From the NCBI RefSeq assembly GCF_051106095.1, contig NC_135785.1, positions 94,219,001 through 94,283,000 of the forward strand: DNA of 64,000 bases, read 5' to 3'. The notes beneath the pieces were generated by a model. It saw nothing but the letters and a program-made list of their open reading frames with translations. It did no database searches and was not told where the DNA came from. Made by a program: the position numbers and the translations under genes. The stretch is from Pogona vitticeps (Eukaryota > Chordata > Lepidosauria > Squamata > Agamidae). Below, in pieces: positions 11,937-51,500 of the stretch (positions are counted from its first letter, which is position 1; each line of letters opens with the position of its first letter).

Positions 11937-12029
11937 AATATCAACTGTGGGGTGGCCACTTACACATCACCAAAACGTGATCTGTAAAATGGCATACTGT
12001 CATGTATACGTGCAGATGCAACATTACAG

Positions 12030-12098
12030 ATTTTTACTTATTTATTATTTTATTTATTTGATTTATATCCCGCCCATCTGGTCCATACGACCATTCTT
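12030..12098 (-). mobile_element. L2 3'-tail fragment
   Basis: TTATTTATTTGATTTATATC then CCGCCCATCTGGTCCATACG is the complement of the L2 tail (GGCGGG-ATA-AATAAA type). It is in the opposite orientation to the L2 body just upstream, so it is a separate insertion close to the DNA2 promoter. Confidence 0.65.
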
Positions 12099-12576
12099 TA
12101 AAAAAGAATGTTAGAATTCTAAACATTTTAGAATTTACAACAATGGTACTGTACATGATAGGCTCCTGGTTTATTTCCCTTCTTACGGTTCAACTTGCTA
12201 CGTTTTCAAACACAGTAAAATTTAAAAATGGGGGGGTGTCTGGTTGTAAGAGGACATGTGGGTATTCTACTGCAAAGACAGCAACAGAAGGCAAAGTTGC
12301 CTTCAAAGGAAAGCGACTACTTTTCCCTCAAAAACCCTCCCCTAGAGGTCGCAACAACTTGCACCCTCAGCTTGGCTGGCGGCAAATGGGCGGGCCGAGG
12401 GAAAGGGAGCGGGAACGAGCGAAAAGGAGCCAGAAAGGAGGCTCCACCCCCCGACGCCTGATAGGCCGGAGCGGTTGCTGCGCCCGCGCGATTTTTTGCT
12501 CTCGACTCCGGGGATCGGATCGACGGTGGTCGACGGACGTTGGGAGCTGTAGGTCTTCGGCTTTGGCGCCTCCGGC

Positions 12577-38979
<26,403 letters not shown>

Positions 38980-40115
38980 CAAGGAGACATCAAGAGGAAA
39001 GAAAACACGACTTCATATGCTGCTGAAACTCTCATTTATATCTGAAGGTGCTACATGGTCAAATAGATTTTCAGACTACTTTTTGTAAATACTCAGGGAT
39101 CTACATTTTTGATAAATTTGTCTGTAATAAAGAATGTTAATGATCACTACATTGCTAACATGCATGTATATATTCAAAAGTTTTAAATTGTTGCTTTTAT
39201 TCAACACTGGTGAATATTGTCCTTGTTTGTAACTGAGCTACAGTTGAGTCCTCTGAATTCTGCCTAATTATGAGGATGGTACTATGGGGGCATTTTCCAG
39301 GCATGTTTGATTTTCTGAGATAACAGTGTTAATTGCTTAATGGCTGGATATGAAAGATAGATAGCCTTGGGCAATTTCAGTGATGTTCCCTCTTTCATCT
39401 TGCTTCTGTTTGAATGTCAGCAAATATATGTCACTGAATTTTGTGTGTATGTCCTTAGATATGTGTATGTTTGTGTTCAGCTTTACAACTTGTGCAAGCC
39501 TGCCATGTTACTGTCAAAACATTGCATAGGAAAAGCAGATTTTCTATTTACTTACTGTTCAGTAAATTTCCATCCCCCTCTCCAAAGTCTGTCTCTCTAC
39601 TCTCCATTTAATTCTTCAAACTATACATTAACAACAGTGAAAACAACTTGAGAACTGAGATAATTTTCCATGTTCTTCCTTGAAATGTTGATATAAGTAT
39701 CTCTCAGTAGGACTGGATGTCTTTAAGAAGCCATTCTGTAATGGTTAATTTTCCTTTTGTAGTGCTACAACCATAATTGTTTTAAAAGCTCAAACAGAAG
39801 ATTTCTAATTTATGACACATTCTAGTGCTATCTTAATTTAAAGCAGTGTACGTACTTAGCTTTCTGTATTCCAGAAATATACTATAAAATATGCTATAGA
39901 ACATCTACCTCTTGTGTTTGGTACTTCTGGAATAAATTTGGATGTCTATACAGTACTGTATCACCACTATTGCCTCCTGTAGTTCAATAACTGTTAAAAG
40001 AATCAAATTGCTTTCTGAATACCTTAGGTATAAATGCTTCTAACTTTTGAAACAGAGATTCTCCACAGTTGCTTTTTTTGTATCATGCATAATAAAATGT
40101 TTTGTATAATTTGCA
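38980..40115 (+). other. DNA2: DNA2 3' untranslated region
   Basis: About 1.1 kb of AT-rich sequence with AATAAA at 39126-39131 and again at 40091-40096. Alternative short and long 3' ends are therefore likely. The open frame at 39367-39651 has no family resemblance. Confidence 0.65.
40091..40096 (+). promoter_or_regulatory. DNA2: distal poly(A) signal of DNA2
   Basis: AATAAA followed within 20-30 bases by T-rich sequence (TGTTTTGTATAATTTGC). A proximal AATAAA lies at 39126. Confidence 0.6.
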
Positions 40116-40924
40116 TTATAACGACTCTTATTTACTTCATTCAGTTCCTAAGAAGCTGTAATAAAGTAATTAGAGAAGCACAAGTAGGGATTTGATAAAC
40201 AAACAAAGCAATCCCCTCTCTCTGCTGTCCGTCAGCCCAAATACAAACAGTTAGGAGCTTTACTCTTGTCTGTTTCAAAAAGCCCACTTGATTTTAAATA
40301 ACACAACACAGACATATAAGATTTTAATTGGTTGGGCTGAATCATCAATTAATTAGGTAGCGTAAATTCAGTACTCAAAATGCATTCGGTTTGGTCAGGA
40401 AAGAACATAATTTTAAACTGTCAAATAGACATAAGTATTTATTAAAGAATTAAATCAACATAACTCTAATATAATATAAATAGATATTTGTACAATTTTT
40501 TACTCTAAGCAGTTTCCCTCCCCTTCATTGCATTTCTCTAGAAAAATACTTAAACACATTCTCTAAATAAAAAAAAAAATTATTATCTCACGTCCTTGAA
40601 TACATCTGGTAAAGCACAGAAGTTTTTTAGTTGTAGGGATATTTCAGCAACGACTATAAAATCAATCATGTAAATGTTTCTTCAGTCCATCATAAATCTC
40701 CATCTTGTCTTCTTCCTCTCAGCAGCAAAAACGAACTCTCTCCTTGCTGTTTTTTAAACTGTCTTTTTATCTAGGGAAACTCCCACTCCCTTCGGCCAGC
40801 TATATTATTTTTTTTTTCCAGTTACCAGATAAGCAATGTGCAGAAAAAACTAGGTGAAAGTTCTTGCTGCCTAACTTAATTCCTCACATGCATTACTCAA
40901 TGTTTCAACTAAATTTGTTCGTTT
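40116..40924. other. intergenic sequence downstream of DNA2, nothing recognised
   Basis: AT-rich, no open frames of note and no repeat ends seen. Confidence 0.5.
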
Positions 40925-41046
40925 AAAATATTTATATGCCGCCTTTATCTTTAAAAGAATTCTAGACAGTTTACAGTATTAAAAAATATTAAAAGCTAAA
41001 ATAATACATAATTACAATAATAATAAAACAAATATATTAAAAACTT
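40925..41046 (-). mobile_element. LINE 3'-tail fragment
   Basis: AAATATTTATATGCCGCCTT then AATTCTAGACAGTTTACAGT and an AATAATAAAACAA run resembles the complement of L2-type LINE tails. It directly abuts the mariner fragment. Confidence 0.5.
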
Positions 41047-41704
41047 TCACAGGAAATCTGACGCATTTCTTGCAAAATGTTCCAAAACAGCCACTGATGA
41101 CTCAACACATTTCCTCTTTTGTTCAGTTATCCAAAGTTTGGGGATCCACTTTGCTGCCAGCTTTCTCATTTCCAAGTTGTTGCGGATAATGGCACCAACT
41201 CTCTCACGTGATATTCTCAGATATATAGCAATACTTTGGGCTGATATTCGGCAGCCCTTCATGATCATATCATGGATGGCTTTCACATTTGCGTGCACAG
41301 AGACATTCGTCATTTGCTTCTGCACCGACCCGGCCTTCCACTGGGTTTCTCACTTTCAACACCGAAATGGCCAGTTTTAAAATTGACAACACAATGTTTA
41401 ACTGTTGCATAGGAAGGCCCACTGTCACCCATAGTTTGTGACATTTCATCATGGATCTGCTTTGCACCTTTCCCTTGGAGAAAAGGGAACCTGATTATGG
41501 TCCTATGCTCTTCCACATCGAACTTTTCTGGAGGTGCTGCCATGTTCACTTTGGACCTGATCATGAGAGATAAGTTAAAATCATAAGTAGTTGATTTTTG
41601 CACCATTGAATACAGACAAATTGGCCAATACACCCTGCAATGTACAACTTCCTAGCTCAATTTTTTTGTGGGAAAGGCTCAATATTTATCAGCACCCCCT
41701 CGTA
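41047..41704 (-). mobile_element. mariner transposon, 5' half
   Basis: The right edge, complemented, begins TACGAGGGGGTGCTGATAAA, a mariner-type inverted repeat. The - strand then encodes the N-terminal DNA-binding part: MAAPPEKFDVEEHRTIIRF, KGAKQIHDEMSQTMGDSGPS, then in another frame GCRISAQSIAIYLRISRERV and EMRKLAAKWIPKLW. This matches the mariner (SETMAR-like) transposase N-terminus. One frame break near 41320 and loss of the catalytic half and 3' end make it dead. Confidence 0.85.
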
Positions 41705-43589
41705 CTTTCCAATTAAGTTTGGGTTGCACAATTCTGGCTGATGCTAACAGGAAGTTTATTGCTGATACTGTACTCTAATTAAACATGAAAGTGCCAGTTT
41801 TACAACTCAATATTAAAATGTTTTTAGTGTTGGTGGGAAATAAAATGTTGACTTCTTTAAAAGAGGAGATAAAGTCTTGTTAACATAGGTTGGACTTAGA
41901 ATAGAGAAGATGCTTAATATTCCAAAAAACTCACTCTTCTATAAAATTCAGTGCATAAAAAGGTGTAAAGATAATCAGTTGGAAGGATCTTAATTTGCAA
42001 GACAAAAGACATGTAAGACAAGTATTTAAATTGGTAAGCATTACAATGCATGTTGAAAATAAATCTATTTTATGCAGCAAAAGTGCATAGATAAAAATAG
42101 TTATTCATTGCATTTCTTCCACACATTTCAAGACAAAGTTGGGTGCAGCAGCTGACAAGATAAAAACAATACAAACAAATTAATTAAATCATTAAATAAA
42201 ATAGTTTAAGGAGAAGAAACTAGTAACATACAATTATGGCAGTCAGCAATAAACATAAAAATGTTCAGTTGAAAGCTAGGGAAAACATACGTTTAAAAAC
42301 CCTCTTAGAAGGAACCATAGATGTGGCCAGTACCTGTATCTGAGGAGGGAATTCTAGAACATAAGCTCCACCCTGAGTGATCTTTCCAGTGCTCACTATC
42401 TTCACTATCTCGGAAGTCAGGCAAAATTTAAGATTCTGAGGCAGGTTTCTATCAATGTAGGTAATTTATTGCCTGCCAGGAGTTGTTACATTCATCAGTC
42501 CTAAACCAATGGTGAAGGTTTATGGCAGCTGCACTTGAACAACTGGAGAACCACATGTTCCCTCTCCCCAGTGATGGCAGTCCTTCAAACGGTTCAATCT
42601 TAAACAATTCAGGCAGCACTGGACAAATGGTAGTCCTTAGAGTTTGGACTGTAATTATTACTCTTGGTGAGAGATCATGGAAGCACTCCAGTGACATCAA
42701 GGAGACCATTAGACCACCCTTTTGTTAAGGACTAAAGATTAACTGTAGAATTTTGAATTAGGTTTAGAAATGTGCTGTTTATCAGGATTAGTATAATATG
42801 ATCTGTTAGTGTGTAACAGTGAGGACTTCAGCAGGCATGTTGTATACTTGATGGCGTTTAAGTCCCCTTCAAATGCAGCTCCATTTCATTTTTTGAGGAG
42901 CTAGGAATAATTATCTGAAACAAATCAGAACAGGATGTCCACCCCACCCCCTGCATTTTATTAAATTTGTTTTTGTTTTTGTGAAACAGATTGGGACTAA
43001 CAAGAACAAGAACAAATCATTTTTCTCTGAGACGTGATACATTCAGGTCACATTCTAGAACTCTGCATTAAGTAACATGATGTGGCCGTTTCCTCTGTTA
43101 GCAATGAAAAATAGCTTTCACAGGTGGCACATAATCCTATTCCATTGTGTTTGGGAGAAGCAAAACTACCATTATAAACATGGCAGAACAGGGAGGAAAC
43201 TTGAATCTGCATTGCACCTCCAGTATTCCTCTCCTAAGATTTTTTTTAGTGTGTCAGTTTTTGAAAAAAATTATCAGAAACACTTTTTTCCTCCTCTTTC
43301 ACTCATCTTTCCACTAACATTTTCCATTCATCTAAAGGAGAGTTTTGAAGAATTTAAAAATGGACAGGCTTCTTTGTGACATTTTAATTGGTCCTAGTAA
43401 TAAGTGGTATATTAGTGTTCTCAAAAATCCCGTTCTGCCATCTCATCTCTTTTTGAAGTTACCCTGGGCTCTTGAAGTCTATGGTTACAACCTGCAAATT
43501 CTGGCAGGTTCTACTAAACTGATAACTACAGTACTGTATATCCAAACCTCCACTGCCTTGTGGCTATATCCACTAATGGAAAAGGCTTC
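41705..43589. other. intergenic sequence, nothing recognised
   Basis: AT-rich. Open frames at 42452-42709 (-), 42522-42728 (+) and 43077-43379 (+) show no family resemblance. Confidence 0.5.
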
Positions 43590-44010
43590 AGGAGTTAACC
43601 TCAAGGCAAAATTCGGCGTCAGAGTCTCAGAGGCAGTTTGTGTCATTCTGTCAACTCCTGCGACATCGCTGAAACCAGTTGTATTGGCTCTTGCCTTTCC
43701 ATTGGACTATTTCAGTGACGTGGAGAGAGGGGGGTTTGCTGGTTGGGTAACAGCCTATCCTCCATATTATTTTACCCAGGCTTCGTGCCCTGGAGAGGAC
43801 ACTCCAGCTTCATGTACAGCATCAAGACTAGATGCTGTTCCAAGTCCTCCATACAGAGCACGTTACCATAGTTTCTCGAGACAGAAGGATGCCTATGCAG
43901 TTGGCAGACGTCTGAGAAATCTCCAAGGTACTACTGATCTCTCAAAAAAGAGCTTGTACACAGTAGTGTGGAGGAGTTCGTGCTACTGGAGACTGAAGAC
44001 CATCAAACAT
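43590..44010. other. candidate unclassified repeat upstream of Bov-B
   Basis: Richer in CpG than its flanks (TTCGGCGTCAGAGTC, GTTTCTCGAGACAG). Its 223-codon + strand open frame (43345-44016) runs into it but has no recognisable domain. It may be a 5' UTR part of the Bov-B element or a separate repeat. Confidence 0.35.
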
Positions 44011-44178
44011 ATATAAAGCTATATAGCTGTCTGTATTTACTTTTATCCAGTGTATCAATTAAAATGGCATCACTGAGAGGGTGCAAAAGACTGCTGTTTC
44101 TAGTCAGGTAAAGAAGCCTGTGTGTTCAAACACAATGGAGACAGGTTTGAGTTCACTTGGAGAAACTTATCTTAAACG

Positions 44179-44198
44179 GGTGTGTGTGTGTGTGTGTA
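44179..44198 (+). repeat. (GT)n microsatellite
   Basis: A short GT run just upstream of the Bov-B 5' region. Confidence 0.9.
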
Positions 44199-44225
44199 AA
44201 AATTCTAATTACCAACATGGTAATT

Positions 44226-47200
44226 ACCATCATGGATTGCTGCCCCCTTCATGGATTGCTGCCTTGTCGTGGCGAAGGGGCTTGAGTAACTCAGAAAAGC
44301 TATGGGCTATGCTGTGCAGGGACACCCAAGACGGACAGGACATAGTGGAGAGTTCAGACTAAATGCAATCCACCTGGAGTAGGGACTGGCAATGCCACTC
44401 CAGTATCTTTGCCAAGAATGCCCCATGATCAGAAACAAAAGGCTAAAAGATATGACGCTGGAAGATGGGGCCCTCAGGTCGGAAGGCGTCCAACATGCTA
44501 CTAAGGAAGAGTGGAGGACAAGTACAAGTAGCTCCAGAGCTAATGAAGTGGTTGGGCCAAAGCCGAAAGGAAGCTCAGCTGTGGACGTGCCTGGAAGTGA
44601 AAGGAAAATCCAATGCTGCAAAGAAAAATACTGCATAGGAACCTGGAATGTAAGATCTATGAACGTTGGGAAGCTGGAGGTGGTCAAACAGGAGATGGCA
44701 AGAATAAACATCGACATCCTGGGCATCAGTGAACTAAAATGGACAGGAATGGGCGAATTCCCGTAGAAGGAATGGAGTAGCCTTCATAGTCAACAAAAGA
44801 GTGGGAAAAGCTGTAATGGGATACAATCTCAAAAATGATAGAATGATGTCAATACGAATCCAAGGCAGACCTTTCAACATCACAATAATCCAAGTTTATG
44901 CACCAACCACCACTGCTGAGGAGACTGAAATTGAACAGTTTTATGAAGATTTACAACACCTTCTAGAATTGACACCAAAGAAAGATGTTCTTCTCATTCT
45001 AGGGGACTGGAATGCTAAAGTAGGGAGCCGAGAGATAAAGGGTATAACAGGGAAGTTTGGCCTTGGAGTTCAGAACAAAGCAGGACAAAGGCTAATAGAG
45101 TTTTGTCAAGAGAATAAGCTGGTCATCACAAACACTCTTTTCCAACAACACAAGAGGCGACTCTATACATGGAAATCACCAGATGGGCAATATCGAAATC
45201 AGATTGATTATATTCTCTGCAGCCAAAGATGGAGAAGCTCTATACAGTCAGCAAAAACAAGACCTGGAGCTGACTGCGGCTCTGATCATCAGCTTCTCAT
45301 AGCAAAATTCAAGCTTAGACTGAAGAGAGTAGGAAAAACCACTGGGCCACTCAGGTATAATCTAAACCAAATCCCCTATGAGTACACAGTGGAAGTAAAG
45401 AACAGATTTAAGGAACTAGATTTGGTGGACAGAGTGCCTGAAGAACTTTGGATAGAGGCTCGTAACATTGTCCAGGAGGCAGCAACAAAAACCATCCCAA
45501 AGAAAAGGAAATGCAAGAAAGCAAAATGGCTGTCCAACGAGGCCTTAGAAATAGCAGAGAGGAGAAGGGAAGCAAAATGCAAGGGAGATAGGGAAAGTTA
45601 CAGAAACTTGAATGCAGACTTCCAAAGAATAGCAAGGAGAGACAAGAGGGCCTTCTTAAATGAACAATGCAAAGAAATAGAGGAAAATAACAGAAAAGGA
45701 AAAACCAGAGATCTGTTCAGGAAAATTGGAGATATTAGAGGAACATTTCGCGCAAAGATGGACATGATAAATGACAAAAATGGTAGGGACCTAACAGAAG
45801 CAGAAGACATCAAGAAGAGGTGGCAAGAATACACAGAGGAATTATATCAGAAAGATCTAGATGTCCCGGACAACCCAGATAGTGTGGTTGCTGACCTTGA
45901 GCCAGACATCCTGAAGAGTGAAGTCAATTGGGTCTTAGAAAACACGGCTAACAACAAGGCCAGTGGAGGTGATGGCATTCCAGTTGAACTATTTAAAATC
46001 TTAAAAGATGACGCTGTTAAGGTGCTACATTCAATATGCCAGCAAGTTTGGAACACGCAACAGTGGACAAAAGACTGGAAAACATCTGTTTGCATCCCAA
46101 TCCCAAAGAAGGGCAGTGCCAAAGAATGCTCCAACTACTGTACAATTGCACTCATTTCACAAGCTAGCAAGGTTATGCTCAAAACTTCCCAAGGCAAGCT
46201 TCAGCAGTATGTGGACCGAGAACTTCCAGAAGTACAAGCTGGATTTCGAAGGGGCAGAGGAACTAGAGACCAAATTGCTAACATATGCTGGATTATGGAG
46301 AAAGCCAGAGAGTTCCTGAAAAACATCTACTTCTGCTTCATGGACTATGCAAAAGCCTTTAACTGTGTGGACCACAGCAAATTATGGCAAATTCTTAAAG
46401 AAATGGGAGTGCCCGATCACCTTATTCATCTCCTGAGAAACCTATATGTGGGACAGGAAGCAATAGTTAGAACTGGATATGGAACAACTGATTGGTTCAA
46501 AATTGGGAAAGGAGTATGACAAGGCTGTATATTGTCTCCCTGCTTATTTAACTTATACTGTATGCAGAATACATCATGCGAAAGACTGGACTGGAGGAAT
46601 CCCAAACTGGAATTAAGATTGCCGGAAGAAGTATCAACAACCTCAGATATGCAGGTGATACCACTCTGATGGCAGAAAGTGAGGAGGAATTAAAGAACCT
46701 TGTAATGAGGGTGAAAGAGGAGAGCACAAAAAATGGTCTGAAGCTCAACATCAAAAAATCTAAGATCATGGCCACTAAGTCCTATCACCTCCTGGCAAAT
46801 TGAAGGGGAAGATATGGAGGCAGTGACAGATTTCACTTTCTTGGGCTCCATGATCACTGCAGATGGAGACAGCAGCCACAAAATTAAAAGACGCCTGCTT
46901 CTTGGGAGGAAAGCGATGACAAATCTTGACAGCATGTTAAAAAGCAGAGACATCACCTTGCCGACAAAACTATGTCAAAACTATGGTTTTTCCTGTGGTG
47001 ATGTATGGAAGTGAGAGCTGGACCATAAAGATGGCTGACCACCGAAGAATTGATACTTTTGAATTGTGGTGCTGGAGGAGACTCTTGAGAGTTCCCTGGA
47101 CTGCAAGGAGAACAAACCTATCTATTCTGAAGGAAATGAACCTTGAGTGTTCACTGGAAGGACAGATCCTGAAGCTGAGGCTTCAATACTTTGGCCATTT

Positions 47201-47420
47201 CATGAGAAGACTCCCTGGAAAAGACCCTGATGTTGGGAAAGTGTGAAGGCAAGAAGAGAAGGGGACGACAGAGGACAAGATGGATGGACAGTGTCATCAA
47301 AGCTACCAACATGAATTTCACCCAACTCCGGGAGGCAGTGAAGGACAGGAGGGCCTGGCGTGCTCTGGTCCATGGGGCCACGAAGAGTCGGACACGACTA
47401 AACGACTAAACGAAACGACC
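44226..47420 (+). mobile_element. Bov-B (RTE clade) LINE, nearly full length, inactive
   Basis: A single ORF2-like product can be followed over about 2.6 kb. The endonuclease starts CIGTWNVRSMNVGKLEVVKQ (44631), then LLILGDWNAKVGSREIKG and GSDHQLLIAKF. RT has VCIPIPKKGSAKECSNY, FMDYAKAFNCVDHSKLW (motif A), QGCILSPCLFNL (motif B, after a CGA-to-TGA type stop at 46517) and NNLRYAGDTTLMAESEEEL, where YADD has become YAGD. The C-terminal WTARRTNLSILKEMN domain follows. The longest open piece is 44801-46519 (572 codons). At least five stops or frame changes disable it. The 3' end GAGTCGGACACGACTAAACG, with ACGACTAAAC repeats, is the Bov-B tail. The 5' boundary is approximate. Confidence 0.93.
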
Positions 47421-47699
47421 AACTCTCCATAAGATTATGGGGACCCTGGAGTGAAATCTGAGGCACTTGATCAGCTGATCAGACCCTTTTTGGGGTGGGG
47501 TGCGGGGAGTGTCTACACCACAGCATCCCTCCTTCACATCCTAAAACTGCACATACAGACAATAAAAAAAAAGACTTAAGCTTGCTTAGGATATCTGTAC
47601 ACTTCTTGAAAGCATGCATGGGTAGGGTGGGTGTGCACATCTTCTTGGTGCCTTTTTGATTTCCCTGTAAAGGTATCACTTGGAAATGGAGTTCCTAAA

Positions 47700-48560
47700 C
47701 GGAATTAAATCACTCCTCTGTGTCGTCCACCACAAGGCTAGACGCCATCAGTTAGGAAGCGCGGCTACGCCGCCACCCTCGCCTTTTGTCTCCGCAGGGA
47801 GGGAGGTCCTGCTCTGCCGGCTTTACCGGGCCGCGCACACCCGCTAAGGGTGGGGAAAAACATCGCGGGTCCTCCTGCCGCAAGGGGCGCCGCGGATAAG
47901 GCTACGGGGAGCGGGGAGACGAGGAGGAGGAGGAGGAGACTGAGATGGAGAAGGGGGATGAGGAGAGCTGGAGAAAGGCCGTGAAAGGAGCCAGGGCCGG
48001 ATCCGTGCTGAGCTGCTCCGGCAGCTGCTGCTCCTCGCTGACCATGGGTAAGACAAGGGGAGAGGGCGGCGGCGGCGGCCACTCTCTCGCCCGAGGAGGG
48101 TCCCGGCCTCCAAAGGGAAAGGGGGCCGACGGAGGGTTTCTTCTCCAGCGGAGAACCCTGAGGCTCCGCGCGGGGGGGAACAAAACCACCCTTTCCTCAG
48201 GAGCGAAGAGGGAACGGTTTAGTAGTCCGTTTGGAGCCAAGTCCTCCACCGGCGGTTTTCCTGCCCAGGCAGTCGGGTCCATCGCCGTCCTTTTCTGCAG
48301 GAACGGAAAAGGGGCGAAGGCCGTGGCTTGGGCTGCCCGCGGAGCTCCGGGCTGCCGGCTGGCGCTTCTCTCGCGTGGGCTTTCCCGCTTCGGGGGGTTC
48401 GAGACACGCGGGGCTGGGGACCGAGGCCGTCTGACGGGCCGGAGGGGCCGCGCGAAAAGAGGGCCGGCGGCCACCTTGGCTTCGAATGGGCCGCCGAGCC
48501 CTCGGGAGGCGCCCGCTTGTCGCCTCACTCTGAAGCGGTCCCTCGAGAATAACGGTCACA
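47700..48560 (+). promoter_or_regulatory. RUFY2: CpG island and promoter of RUFY2
   Basis: A strong rise in GC and CpG surrounds exon 1 (GCGGCGGCGGCGGC-type runs near 48066, many CGCG). There is no clear TATA box. The open frames seen on both strands here are composition artefacts, apart from exon 1. Confidence 0.75.
47945..48047 (+). CDS. RUFY2: RUFY2 exon 1 with possible N-terminal extension
   Basis: ATG at 48044 has ideal context (ACCATGG) and gives the human-like start after splicing at G|GTAAGA (48048). The frame is also open from an ATG at 47945 (GAGATGG) through MEKGDEESWRKAVKGARAGS...CCSSLTM, so a longer isoform is possible. I chose 48044 as main start from context and homology. Confidence 0.75.
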
Positions 48561-51500
48561 ATATAAGGCTCTGCAAGGCGGTGATTGCTCACCGCCCTTC
48601 AAGGGCCGTAGACTCCTGAAGGGCATAAGAAATGCTGCTTCATGGCCCCGTGTGAGAAGCGTCCGTTTTATTAGGGGAAATTAAAGTGGGAGGGGGGGGG
48701 AAAGGGAAACAACCTTGCTTGCCTACGAACAGAGGCCATGGAGCGCTTTCTTGCCTGATGGAATCCGGAGTCAGCCTAGAGAGCCTGCTTCGCGGGGAAG
48801 CCCCTTTCTCACGTTCACCGGATGCGCGTGTGGGACACGGGCAGAAAGCCTGGCGCGCGGGGTTGGGGGTCTGGGAGTACCTTCTGCTGGTCGCTCACGT
48901 GTGAAAAGGGTTCGCTGGATTCCACCCTCATGGCCTATGAGGTAGCCAGTGAGCCAGAAGAGGGGGCGGGTGGAGGGAAAGGAACAGGAGGAGCGTTGAT
49001 CCCAGCCTCTGGTAGGAGGGCAAGCCCGCCCGAGGCAGATTTACTTCAGAATCAGCTGCTGGTTTCTGCAGAGGCTTCTTACCAGTAAAAACTAACACTA
49101 TACAGTCGCAATGACCAGATAGGCGGGGTATAAATGGAATAAATAAAGAAATAAAGTAGCTTTAACGCTAGTGAGTCTGAGGAAATGGGTTGTAATCTAG
49201 GAAAACTCACATTGAATTACTCTATACCCCTTGAAGGTGCCACAGTCTTTTGGCTTTTAAAAAAGGTTACAGTGCATATACGTAGTACTGTACAGTAGTT
49301 TGGGAAAGAACCAGTTTTTATAAAAATCTTCCTTACTTAGCTCATTTCAGTGATTCCTAGCTTGCAAGCTTAGTTAACTAATGCTGTACCAGTGTTTAAG
49401 ACTGGGAACCCCAACTATTTGCTTCGCCAGGCATGGCATTGTCAGTTATCTTTAAAAGCATATATCTAACCTTAGAAGATGAAAGCAAGAAGGAAAGAGC
49501 TGGACAGGGGGAATTTGCTAAGAATGTTCTGGTTTGTTGATTGTTTCAGTCACTTGATGATCTGCTCTAAATCAAAACAAATCAATCTTATTTTACCATG
49601 ATGATTTTTTAAAAAGTTGCAGTCATGACTAATGATCTTTAGAATATTGAGCAAGACTGGCATGTTTGCAATCTGGTAGTGTTTTATCCTCCTGCTACCT
49701 CCATTCTGAAGAACAGCAGTCTGGAACAGAGAAGGAGTAATCTAATACTGTGACATCTTGATTTATTTCTTTGCTCCCTACATCTAAGTCTGAAAAGGAA
49801 TTGTGTGACCTGAAATCTAAATTTTTAAGCTCAAGAAACACCCATTTTCTCCTTCAATGGGTCAACACATGTTTTGTGGCTGTGTTGAATAATATTTATG
49901 TGGGGAATTTACCAGAACATTTCAGTTTGAGGATTGTAAGATTCGCACTGAAGTTTTGCTGAATGTCAGCTCTCCCCATTCTTGTGCTTAGTAGATTTTC
50001 AGATTTCCACTCATATTAGCTTCATCAGCATGCGATAATCCAGAGGGCATACTGTATGTTGAGAAAGTCTGTTATATGCAGTTTATCCTAGTGGTTCATG
50101 TTATTGTTATATGCCATCAAGTTGCATCTAATTTAAAGGCATTAAAAGGGCAACTGTCATAGATTTTGCAGGGTGTGTGAGATACTTAAGGAGTGATTTT
50201 ACCACATGCACACACCCATGAGTTTTCATGACCAACAGGGATTTGATTTCCAGTCTAAGTCCATCACTTCATCCACTATAGCATACTGTATTGGCAGGTC
50301 AGTGGTTTATTGGGCAACTTTATCTTCTGCAAATATATATATGAAAAGTTAACAAATAAACTTTAGTGCTAACACACATCCAAACTGCAGAAGGAAGAGT
50401 GTTAAGATCAATATTTCTATAGTCATATTAGTAACTGCATTAAAGACATCTGAATAAGATACCTTAGGGTTGAAAACTTGCACTCAGTTTTCATGCATAT
50501 ATTGTTGCCCTTTTACTTTCATACTTTGTTCTCTTAAAATTACATATATAAATATAGTCCAATCCTGTATAGGTTCAATTGGATGCATTTATCTTTTTGT
50601 TCACTGGAACATTTCACATTTCAAATTGTAAACTGTATCCTTAATATATTTAAGAGGAAAAATACACAAGAAATACCTGAAATACCATTAGCAACCTTCT
50701 GTTCAGGTTCTGTTATAATTTGACATAGTTCTGACACCCCCTGAATAGTCATATTACTATAAGTGGTTGCACTGTTGACCCCAAACAGGATGCAGAGTTG
50801 TTCCCATGATATAGTTTATTCTAATATTTGTCTTAGTAGGTAGTTAGTTTCTGAAATTTAAGGTACCTGTTTAAGGGTGTGTGAAGGAAGAATAGGAAAG
50901 AGAGAAAAAGAACAGAGTGAGCCGTCCCCTCAGATAAGAACGTCGGAGAAAGAGAGAGAAAAAAGGGACAGAGAAGTAATAGAAAGGGAAGAGTTGATTG
51001 TAGAAGAAAGAGAAGGAAAGGAATCAAAGGAGAAAAAGACAAAGGTAGAAATCTGTTTGGTAGAGGAAGGGAAGGAGAAAGAGGAGGAGGAGGAGTTAAT
51101 TCTACCGGTATGGGAGGAGGATATAAAAGATCAGGAGAGGAGGAGAGTTTTCAGCATACCGAGAAGGAAAACAATGAAGGATGAAGGAAGGGAGAGAGAA
51201 ACGAAGGAGGGTGAGTTCAGATACAGGAAAGCGCGCGGGCTATTAGAGGACTTTCCTAACTTAAAAGTAGGAGGATTATTACCAGACCCAGATCTGAAGG
51301 AAGAGAAAGTAACAGTAACGGAGACTCAAGAATGGACAGTGGTGGTCTTTCCTCACAGACAAAATCATTGGAGGAAGGTAATCAGACCGGATCCGACCTT
51401 CAGTAAGAGGGAGACTGGGCCAATTACCCCTGTTGCAGTACAATATGCATGGTGTGGAGTGCTCCACTGAGGAAGCCCACGGACAGGGAACGGTTTGGAC

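Noticed and set aside
43345-44016. 223-codon open frame on +
   Set aside because: No recognisable domain, composition changes halfway, and it ends in a likely repeat; no splice or poly(A) context.
44231-44766. Inverted TGGTAATTACCA-like block and start frames as a separate small gene
   Set aside because: The sequence is the Bov-B 5' UTR and the start of its endonuclease (GTWNVRSMN).
47765-48619. Several long open frames on both strands near RUFY2 exon 1, up to 224 codons
   Set aside because: CpG-island artefacts; only the segment to 48047 splices into RUFY2.
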